Of a DNA stretch of 64,000 bases, positions 12,501 to 27,300 are shown in pieces (the stretch's first letter is position 1; the number at the start of each line of letters is the position of its first letter). Source of the stretch: Aphidius gifuensis (taxonomy: Eukaryota > Arthropoda > Insecta > Hymenoptera > Braconidae); assembly GCF_014905175.1 (NCBI RefSeq), contig NC_057788.1:11353446-11417445 (forward strand). The letters are read 5' to 3'. The notes below the pieces were generated by a model that did not search any database, was not told the origin of the DNA, and saw only the letters and a program-made list of their open reading frames with translations. Made by a program: the position numbers and the translations under genes.

Positions 12501-15112
12501 TTGAATAAATCTCAAATTGATAGATGGATTTAAAAAAAAACAAATGAATTAACAATTTTACTTTTTCATGCAAAATTTGTCTTTGATTTAATAATAGTCT
12601 GAATTTTAATATACTCCCGGGTAATTCAGTACAAGTGTTTAAATTTTTTTCATTTCATTCTTCACTATGAGTTTTTCAATTTGAGATTTATTCAATAAAT
12701 CAGGGTGTCTAGTGAACAATAAAATTTTAAATGCTTACTTATTACTCACAATTGAATCATAAAAAACTTGTTCCGCTATATGTAAATAATGTAGCTTAAT
12801 AACCCAACATGGGAAAGAAAATTTACTCATGTTGAAGTTAATGTAATTGGTAAAAAAGTATATTATTCTTGATGAATCAATAGACACCTTGAATAAAGAA
12901 TCCGCCAATTCGATTTTCCTTGTGAAGAAAGATACTCATTGCTTATAAAAAAATGGACTGTTATAATCCTGGGAAGCTTGTATTATTTTGACCAATTTAA
13001 TCGTTCAATTAATAACTTATCTTGTCAATTAAATAATTAATTGCATCTCTACTTTTTTTTATATTTCTTCTTGAAGTAAAGTGTAGAACAAGCCAAGTAA
13101 ACTCATGTAATTTTGCTTCAATAGTATCAATTAATAAAAAAGCTTTTACAATTTTTTTTGTAAAGAAAATTTTTAAGCTGTATATCTAAAAAAATCATAA
13201 TAACTTTTGATTGACATAAATGATATTTAACAAGAGCTTTGATTGAACTTGAAAGACAAATTTTCAATCCAGTCAACTTTTTATTTTCCTTGGTCATGCA
13301 TGTCCAAAGCAATGATAATTCTTGCTGATCAAAGTCAAGATTAAATTAGTTAGGTAGATAGTAATTATAGTAGAAAAATAGAGATTAGATTAGTGCCTCC
13401 ATGCAAACAGGCATGGGCATCACAACAACGACACAATGAATTCTGGAACTACTCCTCCTTCACCGTTGTCTTCACGCCACAGTAGCCAAGACAGTTTGCA
13501 TCAAAATCATTTGGCCAGTATGGGACTTCCAATCGGTCAATTGTCAAGTTTACATTTACAACATATGCAAGTTACAATGAGTCCAGCAACAGCAGCAGCA
13601 GTTGCAGCAGCACAAAAGAAAAAAGGAATTAAAAGTAGCCTTGGAAGATTTTTCAGTAAAAAAGAAAAGGTAAATTAAAAATAAATTATTATTATTTTCT
13701 TAACAAACTTGATAAATTATATCAATACATTGTATATATATATTTTTTTTTTTAATTTAAGATAAAAGGTAAAGATACAGCAATGCCTGGTGATGTACCA
13801 GGAATGGGTGGCCCTAATACAATGGATTCTGATTATGGTGATAATATTTCTTTACCTGGTACACTTAGTGGCAAAAGTGATTTTGATCGAAGGAAAAAGA
13901 AAAGGTATTGTATAAATATATTAGCATTAAAATTAATACCTATAAATAATGAAAAATGAATGTGTCTTTTTATAAATTAAAAAATAACAAGTGTCATAAG
14001 TGTCATGAGTATAATTTTTGTATTTTTATATTAAATAGTATGCTGGATTTATCAAGACATGAGCTTTTGGGTGAAGCAATGAAAGCAGGAACACCTTTTG
14101 CACTTTGGAATGGACCAACAATAGTAGCGTGGTTAGAATTATGGGTAGGAATGCCAGCTTGGTATGTTGCTGCTTGTCGTGCTAATGTTAAAAGTGGAGC
14201 TATTATGAGTGCATTAAGTGATACTGAAATTCAACGTGAAATTGGTATTAGTAATCCACTTCATCGGCTAAAACTTCGTTTAGCAATACAAGAAATGGTA
14301 TCATTAACAAGTCCATCTGCTCCAAAAACTTCACGTACAACTTTAGCATTTGGTGACATGAATCATGAATGGATTGGTAATGTTTGGTTACCAAGTTTGG
14401 GATTACCTCAATATCGATCAACTTTCATGGAGTGCCTTGTTGATGCTCGTATGCTTGATCATCTTACTAAAAAAGATCTTCGTGGACAATTAAGAATGGT
14501 TGATAGTTTTCACAGGTAAAATAATAATTTATTTATATTAAAACTACATCAATTGACAATCATTTAATGAATTAATTTTTACAGAACTAGTCTCCAGTAT
14601 GGTATATCATGTTTAAAAAGACTGAACTTTGATAGACAACAACTTGAGGATAGAAGAAGAATGGCAGAGAGTGCAAATGCTGATGTTTTAGTGTGGAGCA
14701 ATGAACGTGTAATTAGATGGGTTCAATCGATTGGCTTAAAGGTAACAATAAAAAAATCATGAGAATAAATTAAACTACTATTATTTAATATATAAAAAGA
14801 TTAATAAATAATTGTATTTTTTTTTTTCAGGAGTATGGAAATCATCTTTCTGAATCAGGTGTACATGGAGCATTGATTGCATTGGACGAGAGTTTTGATG
14901 CAAATTCATTTGCTTTGACTCTTCAAATTCCAACTCAAAATACTCAAGTAAATATTGCATTAAAATAATTTATTATTATTAAAAAATAAATAATTAATTA
15001 ATATAATTTGATGATTTATTAGGCTCGACAACATCTGGAAATGGAATTTTCAAATTTACTTACTGTTGGTACTGAAAGACGATCTGACGAATCAAACAGC
15101 ATGAAGTCTTAA
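6501..15112 (+). CDS. Liprin-alpha: Liprin-alpha (PPFIA family), synaptic active-zone scaffold
   Basis: Eighteen exons join in phase to give about 1191 residues, the usual family length: 6501-6749, 7306-7407, 7868-8032, 8122-8196, 8279-8371, 8457-8744, 8820-8945, 9857-10013, 10085-10866, 11213-11305, 11874-12031, 12125-12169, 13411-13669, 13762-13904, 14039-14515, 14585-14741, 14831-14947, 15023-15112. The start reads MWNMMCDVMPTIAED, then ANFEQLMVSMLDERDKL, the family hallmark. Residues about 20-600 are long coiled coil (binds RIM, ELKS and other liprins). A low-complexity Ser/Pro/Ala linker follows, then three SAM domains (about 922-1000, 1035-1105, 1110-1175), the LAR-phosphatase binding end. 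Liprin-alpha organises presynaptic active zones and kinesin-3 cargo transport. Exon 3 ends at a weak GTCTGA donor, supported by the conserved KALDEKVRERL junction. Exon 7 has an alternative in-frame donor. Confidence 0.95.
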
Positions 15113-16870
15113 TATACTTTAAATAAATAGCTATAAATTATTACACAATCTTATTATTTCTAGTCGAGACATCCCAGTTAATTAAAATGATTATTGAAAA
15201 ATAATCCATATATTATTTTTTAATTTTCACATAAATAAAGTGAATGTAATTCAAAAATATTAATATATAATTGTGAAGGTAAAAGCTGTATAGCACTTTA
15301 TCAAAGATAAAATATATATTTGGCTTTCACATTATTTAATTCCACTGTACATTAATTTGTTTTAAAACATCATTGTTTATTAATATTTACAATTCAGTAA
15401 ATATATTATTATTATTATTATTGATATCTGTTTTGTTTAGTTAAAATGATCGATAAATGCTGCGATGCACAAAATAATAAAAGTGTGACAGAAATGAAAA
15501 AAAAAAATAATGCATTAAACTCTATGTCAGAGAAGAATTTATATATAATATTAAACAATAATTGTAACAAACTTCTAATGACAATAATTCTGTCTGATTT
15601 GAATTTTAATTATCATTCGCACTGAGTATATCTGATCAATCAATTCACAAAAGAGAAAATGCCAATTTATGTGCAGCACAATTCCATGTTTTTTTTTTTT
15701 TTTTAACCATGTGCAGATGAAATATAAATTTAAAAACCATTCGCTGTATTATTATGAGAAAAAAAACATATACAATAAAGATAAGAGAAAAAAAAAAAAG
15801 TAGATGAAATGAAATTTGGTATGTTAGCTATCTATTAAACTGAAATTAAAAGCGTTAAAAAGAAAATGTGAGAATAAAAAATCGTAGATAATGTTAATGA
15901 TGGAAAAAAAACGAAAAATCAATTGATAGGAAAAAAATGAGGTTGGTGATAACTAAAGTCTACGATGTTAAAAAGTAAAAAAAATTACATAAATGATGAT
16001 AAATAATATGTTAACCATGAAATACTAATTATTTACTCGAATTTCACTATCACTATGCTTTAAATTTTTTCGGAATGTTAAAATTTCATTCCCATTCTAC
16101 GGTTCAGAGTATTGCATGATCATAATATCATTATTTAATAATTGAGATAAAATCTTTGACAAGAACAAAAAAAAAAAAACTAAGTCGAATTTATTTAAAG
16201 AATAATAAGTGAAAATTTTATACTTGTGACAAACGAAAATGTATAAATGCAAATGCTCGGGTAATTTCTGTGAAAAATAACCGATATTCTGGTGTGATTA
16301 TTATTATCAATCAATAAAAAGATTAAAATTCAATTAATATTATTGTGTAAAATAATTTTTTTACCGACAAAATTTCAAATAGGCCCATCGTTTTGTGGTA
16401 AGTTGTTTTTGTTGATTTTTTTTTTTTTGTTAAATTCTTCGAAAAAAATTAAATTGATTATAAATAAAATTAATAAGTTCACTTCGAAATTCTTTGCTGA
16501 TAAAAAGATTAAAAAGTAATTGTAAAAAAAAAAGAAACTGCATCATTAAAAACGTTAATTTCTATGAAAATATTTCGAAAATATTTTACACTTTAAAAAC
16601 ATAGTAAAATAATAATTTAATATCAGTTTATTTTCGTATTATTGCTGGTCGTTTACTTGAAAAATAATCGTGAAATGTGAGATAATACGTAGATGACCTC
16701 TGTCATGCACATATCAATTTATATTATAATTTTGTTTTAAATATAAAATGATAAATCAAACTTGTAATCAATATACATGTGTTAAGTTTTTTGATAAATC
16801 AGTTTGTGAAAAACATTCATTGTAAATTCATCATATTTTTTAACATAAGAAAATTTAGTTTCAGTGAAAA
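15113..16870. other. 3'UTR of liprin-alpha and intergenic sequence before AMT
   Basis: AT-rich, with many A- and T-runs and several AATAAA-like signals (for example near 15230 and 15770), so a long liprin 3'UTR is likely. No open frame with protein-like composition and no repeat element was recognised. Confidence 0.5.
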
Positions 16871-18328
16871 ATGTTTAAAACAAAATGTCATCAATGGTAC
16901 TTATCAAATAGAGCATACAAATTTAATCGAATTGAAGTGAAAAAAATTTCTTCAAATTCACCTGAAGTTAAGAAAACATGCATGTATGATTTTCATGTAA
17001 AAAATAATGGTAATATTAATTTAAAAATTTTTATATACTTACTTTTTTTATAATTAAAAAAAAAATTTAACGTGTTTAGGAAAAATGGTAAATTTTTCGA
17101 ATTTTTTACTTCCATTAAAGTATGAAGATTCAATTGAAATTTCTCATCAACATACTAGAACAAATGCATCACTGTTTGACGTTGGACATATGCTTCAAAC
17201 AGAAATATCTGGAAATAATGCTGCTGAATATTTAGAAAGTCTTACAACTGCTGATTTAAAAAATCTCAATCAAGGTGCATCTGTTTTGACAGTATTTACT
17301 AATGACAATGGTGGAATTCTTGATGATCTTATAATAACAAAAGACAGTGAGAATAAATTTTTTGTTGTATCAAATGCTGGTAGAAGAAATGAAGACATGG
17401 AAATTTTCGAAAAACGTAAGGTAAAAATTACAACTGATTTAAAATAAAATAATAAATTGACAAATCATTAATTAGTTTAATTTTATTATCATAATTTTAT
17501 ACTCTTTTAATTGTAGAATGAATATAAAATTCAAGAGAAACAAATTTCATTGATTCATTTCGATCCATCTGAATATGGACTTGTTGCTTTACAAGGACCA
17601 AGTGCAGCTGGCATACTTCAATCATTTGTTGATATTGATTTGACAAAATTAAAATTTATGAATTCAGTTAAAACTAAAATATTAAAAATGGAATGTAGAA
17701 TAAGCCGATGTGGTTATACTGGAGAAGATGGATTTGAAATATCTTCACAAGGAAATAATATTAAAATATTAGCTGAAAAATTTTTATATTCAACTGATGT
17801 TAAACTTGCTGGTCTTGGTGCTAGAGATTCATTGAGATTAGAAGCTGGTTTATGTTTGTATGGACATGACATTGATGAAAATACAACACCAATTGAAGCA
17901 GGACTTGGTTGGCTTGTTGGTAATATATTTATACTCACAAAAAAAAAACAAATTGTTTATTTAATATATGTATTTTTATTTCAGCACGACGACGAAAACA
18001 AAATAGTGATTTTCCAGGTGCTAAAAAAATCTTATCACAAATCAAAGAAGGTGTTGAGAAAAAGAGAATTGGATTGACATTAGAAAATGGTCCAGCAGCA
18101 AGAGAAAATACTCCAATTTTATCACTAAATGGTGAATTTATTGGTGCTGTAACTTCTGGTGGTAGAAGTCCAACTTTAAAAAAACCCATAGCCATGGGAT
18201 ATGTTCCACCAGAACAAGGAAAAATTGGATCTAAGGTATTAGTTGATGTTAGAGGAAAAATTTACGAAGCAATTGTTACAAAAATGCCATTTGTTCAAAC
18301 AAATTATTACACTGATAAAAAAAAATAA
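16871..18328 (+). CDS. AMT: Aminomethyltransferase, T-protein of the glycine cleavage system
   Basis: Four exons (16871-17009, 17080-17420, 17517-17919, 17985-18328) join in phase to 408 residues, the normal length. AMT transfers the methylene carbon of the lipoyl-bound aminomethyl group on H-protein to tetrahydrofolate, releasing ammonia, in the mitochondrial matrix. The N-terminus has a basic, poorly conserved leader (MFKTKCHQWYLSNRAYKFNR) fitting a transit peptide. Family landmarks follow in order: GKMVNF, SLFDVGHM, GGILDDLIITK, VALQGPSAA, SRCGYTGEDGFEI, GARDSLRLEAGLCLYGHD and, in the last exon, GPAARE and GFIxAVTSGG-like EFIGAVTSGG. The D of GGILDD is on the folate-binding face in known structures. 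The gene converges on the F-box/LRR gene with only 119 bp between stop codons. Confidence 0.95.
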
Positions 18329-18447
18329 GTAATTCATATTTTTTATGTATTATTTTTTCATAATTTTCAATATTTACATCAACAATTATTGATGTTTAAT
18401 TAGAAAATTTATATCACAAATTGTTTAGAAAAAATTTAACATAATTT

Positions 18448-19771
18448 TTAGAAAAAAAAATCTTCTATATGTAATTCATATGAAATATTTATAAATTTTG
18501 ATGGTTTTTTACACATTTTTTTAAATAAATGATACAATGATTTGTTGACAATTAAAATAAGAACAATATTATTAGTACGATATCGTGTAAAACCATTTGC
18601 AAATAAAAGTGTATTAACAGTAATTGGAGTTTCTCTGAGATAAAGTCGTTCAAGATTTCTCGAACTTTTTAATAATTTATGAATTGATATATCATTTACA
18701 TTGGCACAGCCAACACAAGATACATTTTTTAAATTTCGAAATTCACTAAAAATTGTATCTTTAATATGTGGAAGAAATTTAATTCTTAAATTTGTTAAAA
18801 ATTCTAATTTTGCTAATTTTTCAAGACCTGAATTAGTGACTTTTTTGCAACCACTTATATTTAAATCTTGAAGTTTTTTACAATTAATTGAAAGACCAAA
18901 TAAAAATTTATCATTAACATGATCTAATTGTTGAACATCTAAATACTTTAAATTAACTAAATTTAAAAGTGAAAATAAGCTATTTTTTATATTTGTACGA
19001 TGATCAATTTCAACATGAGTTAAAGAATTAATAAGGCTTATTCCTTTGATTAATTCATCAGCAAAATAATACGGTGTACTTAAATAATTAAAACGTCCAC
19101 CAAGATCAAATTTTATATGTTGTAAATTTTTCATATTTGAAAAAATACTAGCAAGTTGTTCGCCATTCCAGGCATCAAATTGAACCACTAATTTTTCAAG
19201 ATTTGGACAATAAGCTTGAACAGACAATAATATACTTGAGTAACACCTGTCCCAAATTTCTAAACTTTTTAAAAAATATCCACATCTGAATAATATTTGT
19301 TCAATGTCTTCCTGTGTCATGTCACTGTTCTGATATTTCGAAAATTTCAATTTTTTAATATCATGCCAAGAATTTCGACCTACAGCTTGCCACCATTGAC
19401 AAACTGTAAAACAAAACAAAAATTTCTATTGAAAGCTTTTTAATAAATATATTACCTATGTGCTAAAAAATATTGTCTCGAGAAATTTCAAGTTAAAACA
19501 ATCACAAGCAATTCGAAATAGAAAAAAAAAACTTGCTCATTCGTTTTGAGGCACCTTAATTTACATACGGCTCTGAATCATTCTTACTGGTCAACACAGT
19601 AACAATTATTCATTTTTTTTTATTTACACTCAAACACAAATTGAAAATAATAATTAGATCATACATACCTTCTTCGATTTCTATTCTTTTTTTAAGTGGT
19701 AAATGGGTGAATATTTCAGCAAGGCAATCGTCATCAAGAATTTTTATATCAATTTCTTTTCGATTTTCCAT
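18448..19771 (-). CDS. F-box and leucine-rich-repeat protein (FBXL-type)
   Basis: Two exons (19771-19669 and 19403-18448; junction GAAG|GTATGT to TTTACAG|TT) give 352 residues. The F-box spans the junction: ILDDDCLAEIFTHLPLKKRIE, then EVCQWWQAVGRNSWHDI, the Skp1-binding half of an SCF ubiquitin-ligase adaptor. About 250 residues of degenerate leucine-rich repeats follow, the clearest being CKKLQDLNISGCKKVTNSGL and LVNLKYLDVQQLDHVND, of the cysteine-containing type. The repeats should choose the substrate, which cannot be named from sequence. The C-terminus is hydrophilic and aromatic-ending (ELHIEDFFF). No specific FBXL subfamily was recognised. Confidence 0.85.
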
Positions 19772-21337
19772 TGAGATATTATTTGTTTTTTTTTTTTTTC
19801 GTTACACTCAGATGTCAACGATATGTCTTTAAACTGACCTTTAGAATAAGTCATTTGCCATTAACTATCATTGAATGGCAATGAACAAATCATGTTTCGA
19901 CATATTTTATGCTAAAATAAACAAATAAACTAATAAAAAAATCAATATCAACGAAACAACTATATAATATTGAATTTTTTAACATTATTTTTCGAAATAA
20001 AAACAATTTAATTGACCAGGAAATAGAAAATCATATTTTTTTTTGTTAAATTTTTTTATTTTTCATAGATTATAGAATATAATATAAAGTTTTTTTTTTT
20101 TCGACACTAATTTTAATGATTTTTTTCAGATGTTTTTCTTGATGAATATATACATTTTTTTTTTTTTTTTTTGTATTTTCAAGTATATATAATATATTCT
20201 TCAAATATAAATCTAGAAACATATAAATTAATTTTTTTTATCTTTTAAACTGTAAAACAGTTTATGATTGATGAAAGAGCGTTAATAAAATTTGGAAATA
20301 ATTTTAATTTATACTCATGTACATTTTTGAACAAATATTTATCTCATTTTAATTGAGAAATTTTTTTTTTTTCAGTCGGCTTATTTATAAATTTAATGAA
20401 TTACAATTTTTAACAAATTTTTATTTTATTTAAAAAATACATCAGCCTGGTAAAATCTTGATAAATTATTACACTCTTTGGTCACACAAGATTTAATAAT
20501 TTTATGTGAAACATTTTTTAAAAAAATGAAAAACATGTATACAATTTTTTACCAAAAATTAAATGTTGCATTTTAGAAATTAATATAAAAAATAAAAAAA
20601 AAAATATATATAAATAAACGTACATTTAAAAGTAGAGAATAAAACGCTTCACGTTCTTGAATTATTACTGATTTTGTAAGACTAGAACATTTGTTGAAGG
20701 CCAAAACAGCATCGAATGTTTTTTTTTTTTTATATATTTTTGGTTTTTTTAATTGGCTGTTTTATATTTTATTTTTTTCGACAAACATGAAAACCATCAC
20801 ACATTACATTTATTCGAAGAAATTAAATTTAATTATGATATATTTTAAAAACTAGAGAATATGATATAAAATAATTTTATATTGATTTTTTTTCGAAAAA
20901 AAAAAAAAGGAAGAAGAACACTCATAAAATGAACACTGAGTTTTGTGACTATGTATAGTAAATAGTACATGAAAAATTAATCATCTAAAAAACATCTGTA
21001 TTTATTTTAATAATTTTAATAGATATAAAATTTTTTTTTAAAATAATTTATGACTCATTTGTAAAATAATAAAAGAAATAATAAATTAAACAAACTGATT
21101 CATGATACAAAATTTTATAGCATCTTTTCAATAAAATATTGGCAATGATTATTATAATTACCAATTTGAATTTTTAGTAATTATATAGATTGACAGTAGC
21201 AAAGATGTTATGAATTATTTGAAACATGTACTATCTTCAATGGCCATTAAAATTTTGAAGGATAAATTTGTCCAATTGAGCTTAGTGCAATTGGTTTATA
21301 ATACGTTTCCTTTTTTTAAATACAAATTTGGTAAATT
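19772..21337. other. Intergenic and Ptpmeg2 3'UTR
   Basis: Very AT-rich, with poly-T runs at 20037-20045, 20158-20173 and 20720-20730 and no recognisable exon. The part near 21338 should be the Ptpmeg2 3'UTR. The part near 19772-19900 should hold the F-box/LRR promoter. Confidence 0.5.
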
Positions 21338-24300
21338 TTAATCAGCATCTTCTTCAATTGTTGGTGGTAACATAGCAAGATATTTTTGACTTAATAAACC
21401 TCTTGACAAAGCATACTCTGCTAATGCACGATGACAAAATACATACTGATCAGGCATTTGAATACTGTAAGCACGTTGTGCTCTTATTTTTTCAACTGTA
21501 CCACGTATATCAACAGTACCAGTATCTTCAAGTCGAGATATGCAAATGTCTAATGTACAAAATGTTCCTAAAAAATTAATAATTATCATGTAAGATTAAC
21601 CGTTTATTTTTTATGAAGAAAAGTATAAATTTAAAAGAAAAAAAAATACCTGTTCGGCCAACACCAGCACTGCAATGCACGACAATGGGTGGTCCTCGAG
21701 GATGACCAGCCCAAGTATCTCCTCTATTTGCTAATAATTTATTTTGTTGTTGTCTGACAAGTGATAAAAATTGAAGAAGTGCTTTGGCTGATTGTGGCAC
21801 TCCATAGTCAGGCCAGGCAGTATACAGCATATGAGAAACTTCTCGTGTTTCTTCAGTCTATTATAATTTTTAAAAAATATAAATATAATACTATTGTAAG
21901 AAAAAAAAAAACAATATTTAAATAATATTTACTCACCTTGTCATTAGTTAAAAGAAGCATAGATATTGTATAATCAGGATTTGTATTTACTTCCAATGTT
22001 GTAACTGTAAAATCACCAGCTGAAAATTCATCACCAAGTCCAGGTCCCCAATATTGCGCGCATTTTGTAAAATCACGTTCAATAACTCTGAAAAAATATT
22101 AAAAACAATTATAAATTTTATTTTTATACAATTTAAATTATATAATAAAAAAATTAAATTTTACCTTGTTGTCATAACAATAACAAGTGTTTGTTGTTCC
22201 CAAACCATTCTCCAAAAATCACCACATGTTTTTGGTAATGGTCCTTGTGTACTGATAAATGCATTTTTTTGTTTATAACCATCAACAAAATTTGCATTTA
22301 TATAATCAGATTGATTTATATCATTAATTTGTGATAAACATACACGACTATGATCATAACAGAGTACATCTCTGTAACGATTTTTTGGTTGATTTGGACG
22401 TAATTTTGCAATTTCAAATGAACCATCTGGTGGACGTTGACGAATTTCAGCATACTCAGCAAGAAGACCAGCTCTACCACGTGTATGTATTGTTTCAATA
22501 AATTGTTCAATTGTTATTGCTTGTAAACCCAAATCTCCATGTAAACTATCATCATCACTAAAGCCAGAACTTGCTGATGATGGAGGTTGAATTGGTGATG
22601 GTGCTTCATCACTTGCTATCCAACAATCTCTATTTGCTATCTCAACATCACTATTATTTTGAATATTAAATTTTTCACTTGTTGGTGTTGTTGGAATGCT
22701 TATATTTTTATTTTGAGATTCTTGATTATTTGGTGACTTTAATGTTGATGATAAAGGATTACCCACATGAGGGTTAACCTAAATAAAAATATATAAATTT
22801 TATAAATAATCTTTATTGATAATTTTAAGATTCAAAATTTATATTTTAATGTACCTCACAAAATTCACTACCGCTTCGATTCGTCATGGATTTGAAGCAA
22901 TGCAACAACCAGTCTTCATGCTGAATTTCCAACGTTCCACCTAGAGGTTTTGGTAAAGATTCACGTGGTATATGAAGTGTTAATTGTGGTGATGAAACAG
23001 TAAATACACGATCACGTAATTTTTCTCTAACAAAAAGTCGAAGTATTTTAAAAGGTGCTTTAAACCACAAAGGTGCTGTGACAATAAGCACTTTTTTTAA
23101 TTTTGCTGGGTAACCTCCCTGTTTTAAATAAAAAATAACAAAAATCATTATTTTATGTTTACATACTTTTCAGATTATAAATTATTTAAATTTACATTAA
23201 AAATAGACTAAAAATTTATATGAAAATTATACTAATTTATTTCGAATTTAATTTTTTCGTGAAGTATCATTTAAAGTTATTTATACGCGCGTACAATCCG
23301 TATTTTTAATGTTAAAATACTAAAAAAAAAAAAAAAAGACAATTTAAATGCTTACAATATTCATTTGTTTATTAAGATAATTTTTGGATGAATTTTTGAA
23401 TCATTGACCAATTTAATTAGTCAAAAACAAATGTAAAAGTTTGTTTTTGAAAAAAAAAAATTATACTAGTTATACATCTACCATCAAAATACGTATAATT
23501 ATGTAATAATGAAAATTATTTTCTTTCTAGTAATCAACAATGTCACAGGTATACATTTGATTCAAGTTGTACGTAATGAAACAAATTTTTTTTTTCTCAT
23601 CAATCTCTCGTATCTGTCGTGTTAATAATTTATTTTCCACCTCTACTTACACCAATGATCTTTGCAATGACCCTGCGATCATCTATGTAATTGAAATATA
23701 TTTTTTTTTTCAAATAAAAAAAATAAAAAATAATAATCCAGGTTTATATATTATAGTACTCTTGACGACGGTTTCTTTAATCGATAACACTTGATTCTTA
23801 TTTTTTGTCACCTGTGAAAATGACCGAGTAACATAACAGAAAAAAAAACTAGGCTAATTTTTAAATTCACAATGAATTTATCAAAAATATGTAACGATTG
23901 ATTTAAAAAAATTTAACATATTCATTAAAGTTAGAGCTTATTTAGCTCTAGAACTTGTAAAATATTTAAAAATTTATTCGAACATTTTTTTGCACTTTGT
24001 TAAAATGTAGATAATCCCACTATACTGACAAAATGAATACTGTATGGTGTCGACAAGTACGAGTCTGCGCATTTTGTTAATGTTTCTTCCCGTATTACAT
24101 TTTTAGCGTCACACAGTTTTACCAAATATAAAACGACTTCTATTTTGCCCGACTTTTACGGCACTCAAGCAATCCAGTCATGCATTACTAATATATTTTA
24201 AAAATCAATGTTTTAAAGTAAATATAAATAACACTAAATTTCATATATAAATAACAATAAATTATGAATTATTTTTAAAGTAATTTACCTTTAAAAGTGT

Positions 24301-27300
24301 GAGAATTTTTTGAGATAAATCGTAATCAAAATTCTGATATTTGCTGTCTGACATATCATAAATAAAAACTAAACCATGACGTTGTGTTTCAACACTTTCC
24401 AATGCAGCATCAAGCTGATAAACTATACCCTGAAAAACGAAAAAAAAAAAACGTAAATAAATTCAACTAGAAAAATGAAAAAAAGAGGTAAAGAAAAAAC
24501 TAGTATTATAAATACATTTGCAGATTGAGACATTAAAATTCGACATACTAATGAATATGTAAAGCTTGGTGCAATTTTTAAGCTGTGATGTAAAATTTAT
24601 TCACAGACTAATAAAAAATTATAAATTTTATCTTATAAAAGTAAAGAGCTATTCATTGTCATTTGTTTTGACACAATGAATATGATAATTGTAGTGATTA
24701 TGTCAACAAAGATACTGTAGCAACATCAGCAACACACAAAACTACTACTAACTACATCAACTGCAAAAAAAAATTACCACCAATTGTTCAAGTGAATTGA
24801 TTATGGAATAGTGTAATACAATCAATATATTTGCTAAATTTTTAGCAAAGATATTTATCTGACTGAATATTTATTTGACTATTCAAGATTTTAAAAAAAG
24901 TGTCAATTGCAACAATAAATAGCCCTGCTTGTATTAGTGTTTGTTTTTTTAGTAAATGATTTCAAGTATTAAGAAATATTAGTATCTTGGAAGGATGAAT
25001 GCTTACAGGTTGAATACTGACCTGCAAGGTCGTCTGGTGTGATGTATCTTGTGGTATATGCAAATGAGCTGTGAAAATAGCAATAGCCGCACCTGAAGAA
25101 TCTCTCGAAGGCTGAAACACGTAATCGAAACTCGTTTAATTTAAAAATACAAAATTGCATTGCGTTTTTTTTTTTTTTGTTCAAACCTAATTTATTATTA
25201 TATAAATTTGTGATTTTGTGTACATAATGATTTGCAGATGAAAATTAAATTTACATTTTACAAAAGCAACAATAATTTCAGCTGTCTAGCTCAACCCAAA
25301 GTACTTTTTTACCATCAAAGTTTCGAAGATCAAAGTTCAAATTAAACTGGTAAAATGTCAATAACAAATAGTGATGAAAAAATATTTTTTAAACGTCCAT
25401 CTGAGAATTGTTTTATCTTATTTTGACTTGATTAAATAGATGAGCATTTAAAAATGTATATTGTTAGAAAAATTACAGCTGTTTCAATCATATTTCTGTC
25501 GATTTAATCTACCTTTTTTTAGCATAGTAAAAATTTAATAAATCCACTAGAAAAAAAATGAGTTAAATATTTGTAAATATTACATTCAAGCATGAACAAT
25601 ATTAAAATGATATTATATTCTTACATAATTTTTATATTTTCAGTCTAAATCATTTCTACATTTCCTGCATGACCGTTTCATGTTGTGAAGGATTTACAAG
25701 ATCTTTTTTTCTCTTTACAAAATATTTAAAAAACATACTGCAACATGTAACTGACACATGTAATTCAAAATTACTTGTAAAACTAATCAGTCAAATCTAA
25801 AACTATGGGAAATTAGTGAAAGTCATAAGGAGTCATTGAAAGGCATAATTGAATTACTAAAGAGCCGCTGAAAGTTCGCGAAAGTCAAGGAAAAAATAGA
25901 GAAAATTATTGTAATTGTTTGTCACATAAAAAAAAAAAAAATTTTATGTTTTTAAAAAACTGTAAAATTATTATCATCAATAATTGTCATTAAATTTTTA
26001 AATTATAAATCTTTAAAAATATAATTTTTAAATGATAAATAATAATTATTTTTATTTAATTATTTGACATGATTTTCGTGACTCACATGACAAATCACAG
26101 GATATATTAGTCATGTAAATTTTAAGTTACAGGAAGTCGGAAGCCAGCTCGTCATAAAAAAAAGTCATTGAATCATAATATCAAGATATTAATACTAAAA
26201 AAATTTTAAGAATTTAATCATTTAAAAACAAAAAAAAATTAATTTCAAACAGTTGTAACTAATGTAATTATTTTTTCATCACTTTACTGAAAATTTTAAT
26301 AGTTAAAATGATATTTTCTCATTTATTAAATATGAGCCAAAAAAAAATTCATGAACTGGCCAGTTGAGATAGTTACTTACCAAGATTGAGCTAGTAAAAC
26401 TGGAATCTTGATATTAAAAATAACGTATCTATTGATTGGAGATAAAAAATTATTTTATTTCTTGTAAAATATTTAGATCTCAGGTTCATCTGAATAGAAT
26501 ATATTACAATGAAATAATAGAAATTTTTTATTATTTTATTATAGATTATATTACCAATACTGTGAATTTTCCAGTTCTCAATTCACTGCGAAGTGGCTCT
26601 TGTGTTGGAACAAGAGATGAAAGATTTTCGAGACGTCTGGTAGCTTCATGTTGCTCATACAATGATATTGCTCTTGATATATCAAATTTTCTTGCTAATA
26701 AAAATTTAACTGCTGTACTCCATGAAACTGGACTAGACTGATTTTTATTAACTGCTTCTATGAATTTTTTAGTTACCTAATACAGAAATAAATAATTAAT
26801 CATACAATCATAATAAAAATATTAAATTGTTTAATTTAAAAAAGCTCTTATCAATAATCTATTTTAAATCCAACAAGTGTATAAGATGTTTTGTCAAAAT
26901 AAAATACAAAATAAAAATATTTTAAATCTGGCTTGTTGAATTTGTTGATGATTCTAATATCCTAGTCTTGATTTGCCAACTAAAATTTGTGTTGAAAGTA
27001 ATTATTTAATTCTATCAGCTGCAGATATGATCTTGAATGAAAATGTTGCAATACTAATTCGTGTTCTTCATGTTCATAATAAATATAGAACTCCTTACAT
27101 TTGAGATGTTTTTTTTTTGTTTTCAAAAGAAACAAAAGTAGAAATATAAATGTTTAATTTAGTGAACTAATTATTGAGTTTGAACTAGCAGTCATCACAA
27201 TTTGATAACAACACTATCCAATTTACACCAAAACAGAATTCAATTACTTTTAAAAACTAGAAAATTAAAATGAGGTTTAAAAAACAAAAAATTAAAAGGA

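Noticed and set aside
12220..12504. 94-codon open frame inside the long liprin intron 12
   Set aside because: Composition is unremarkable, there are no splice signals in phase with the liprin exons, and the real exons 12 and 13 join cleanly across it.
17935..18195. Open frames on the minus strand across AMT exons
   Set aside because: They are antisense shadows of well-supported AMT coding exons.
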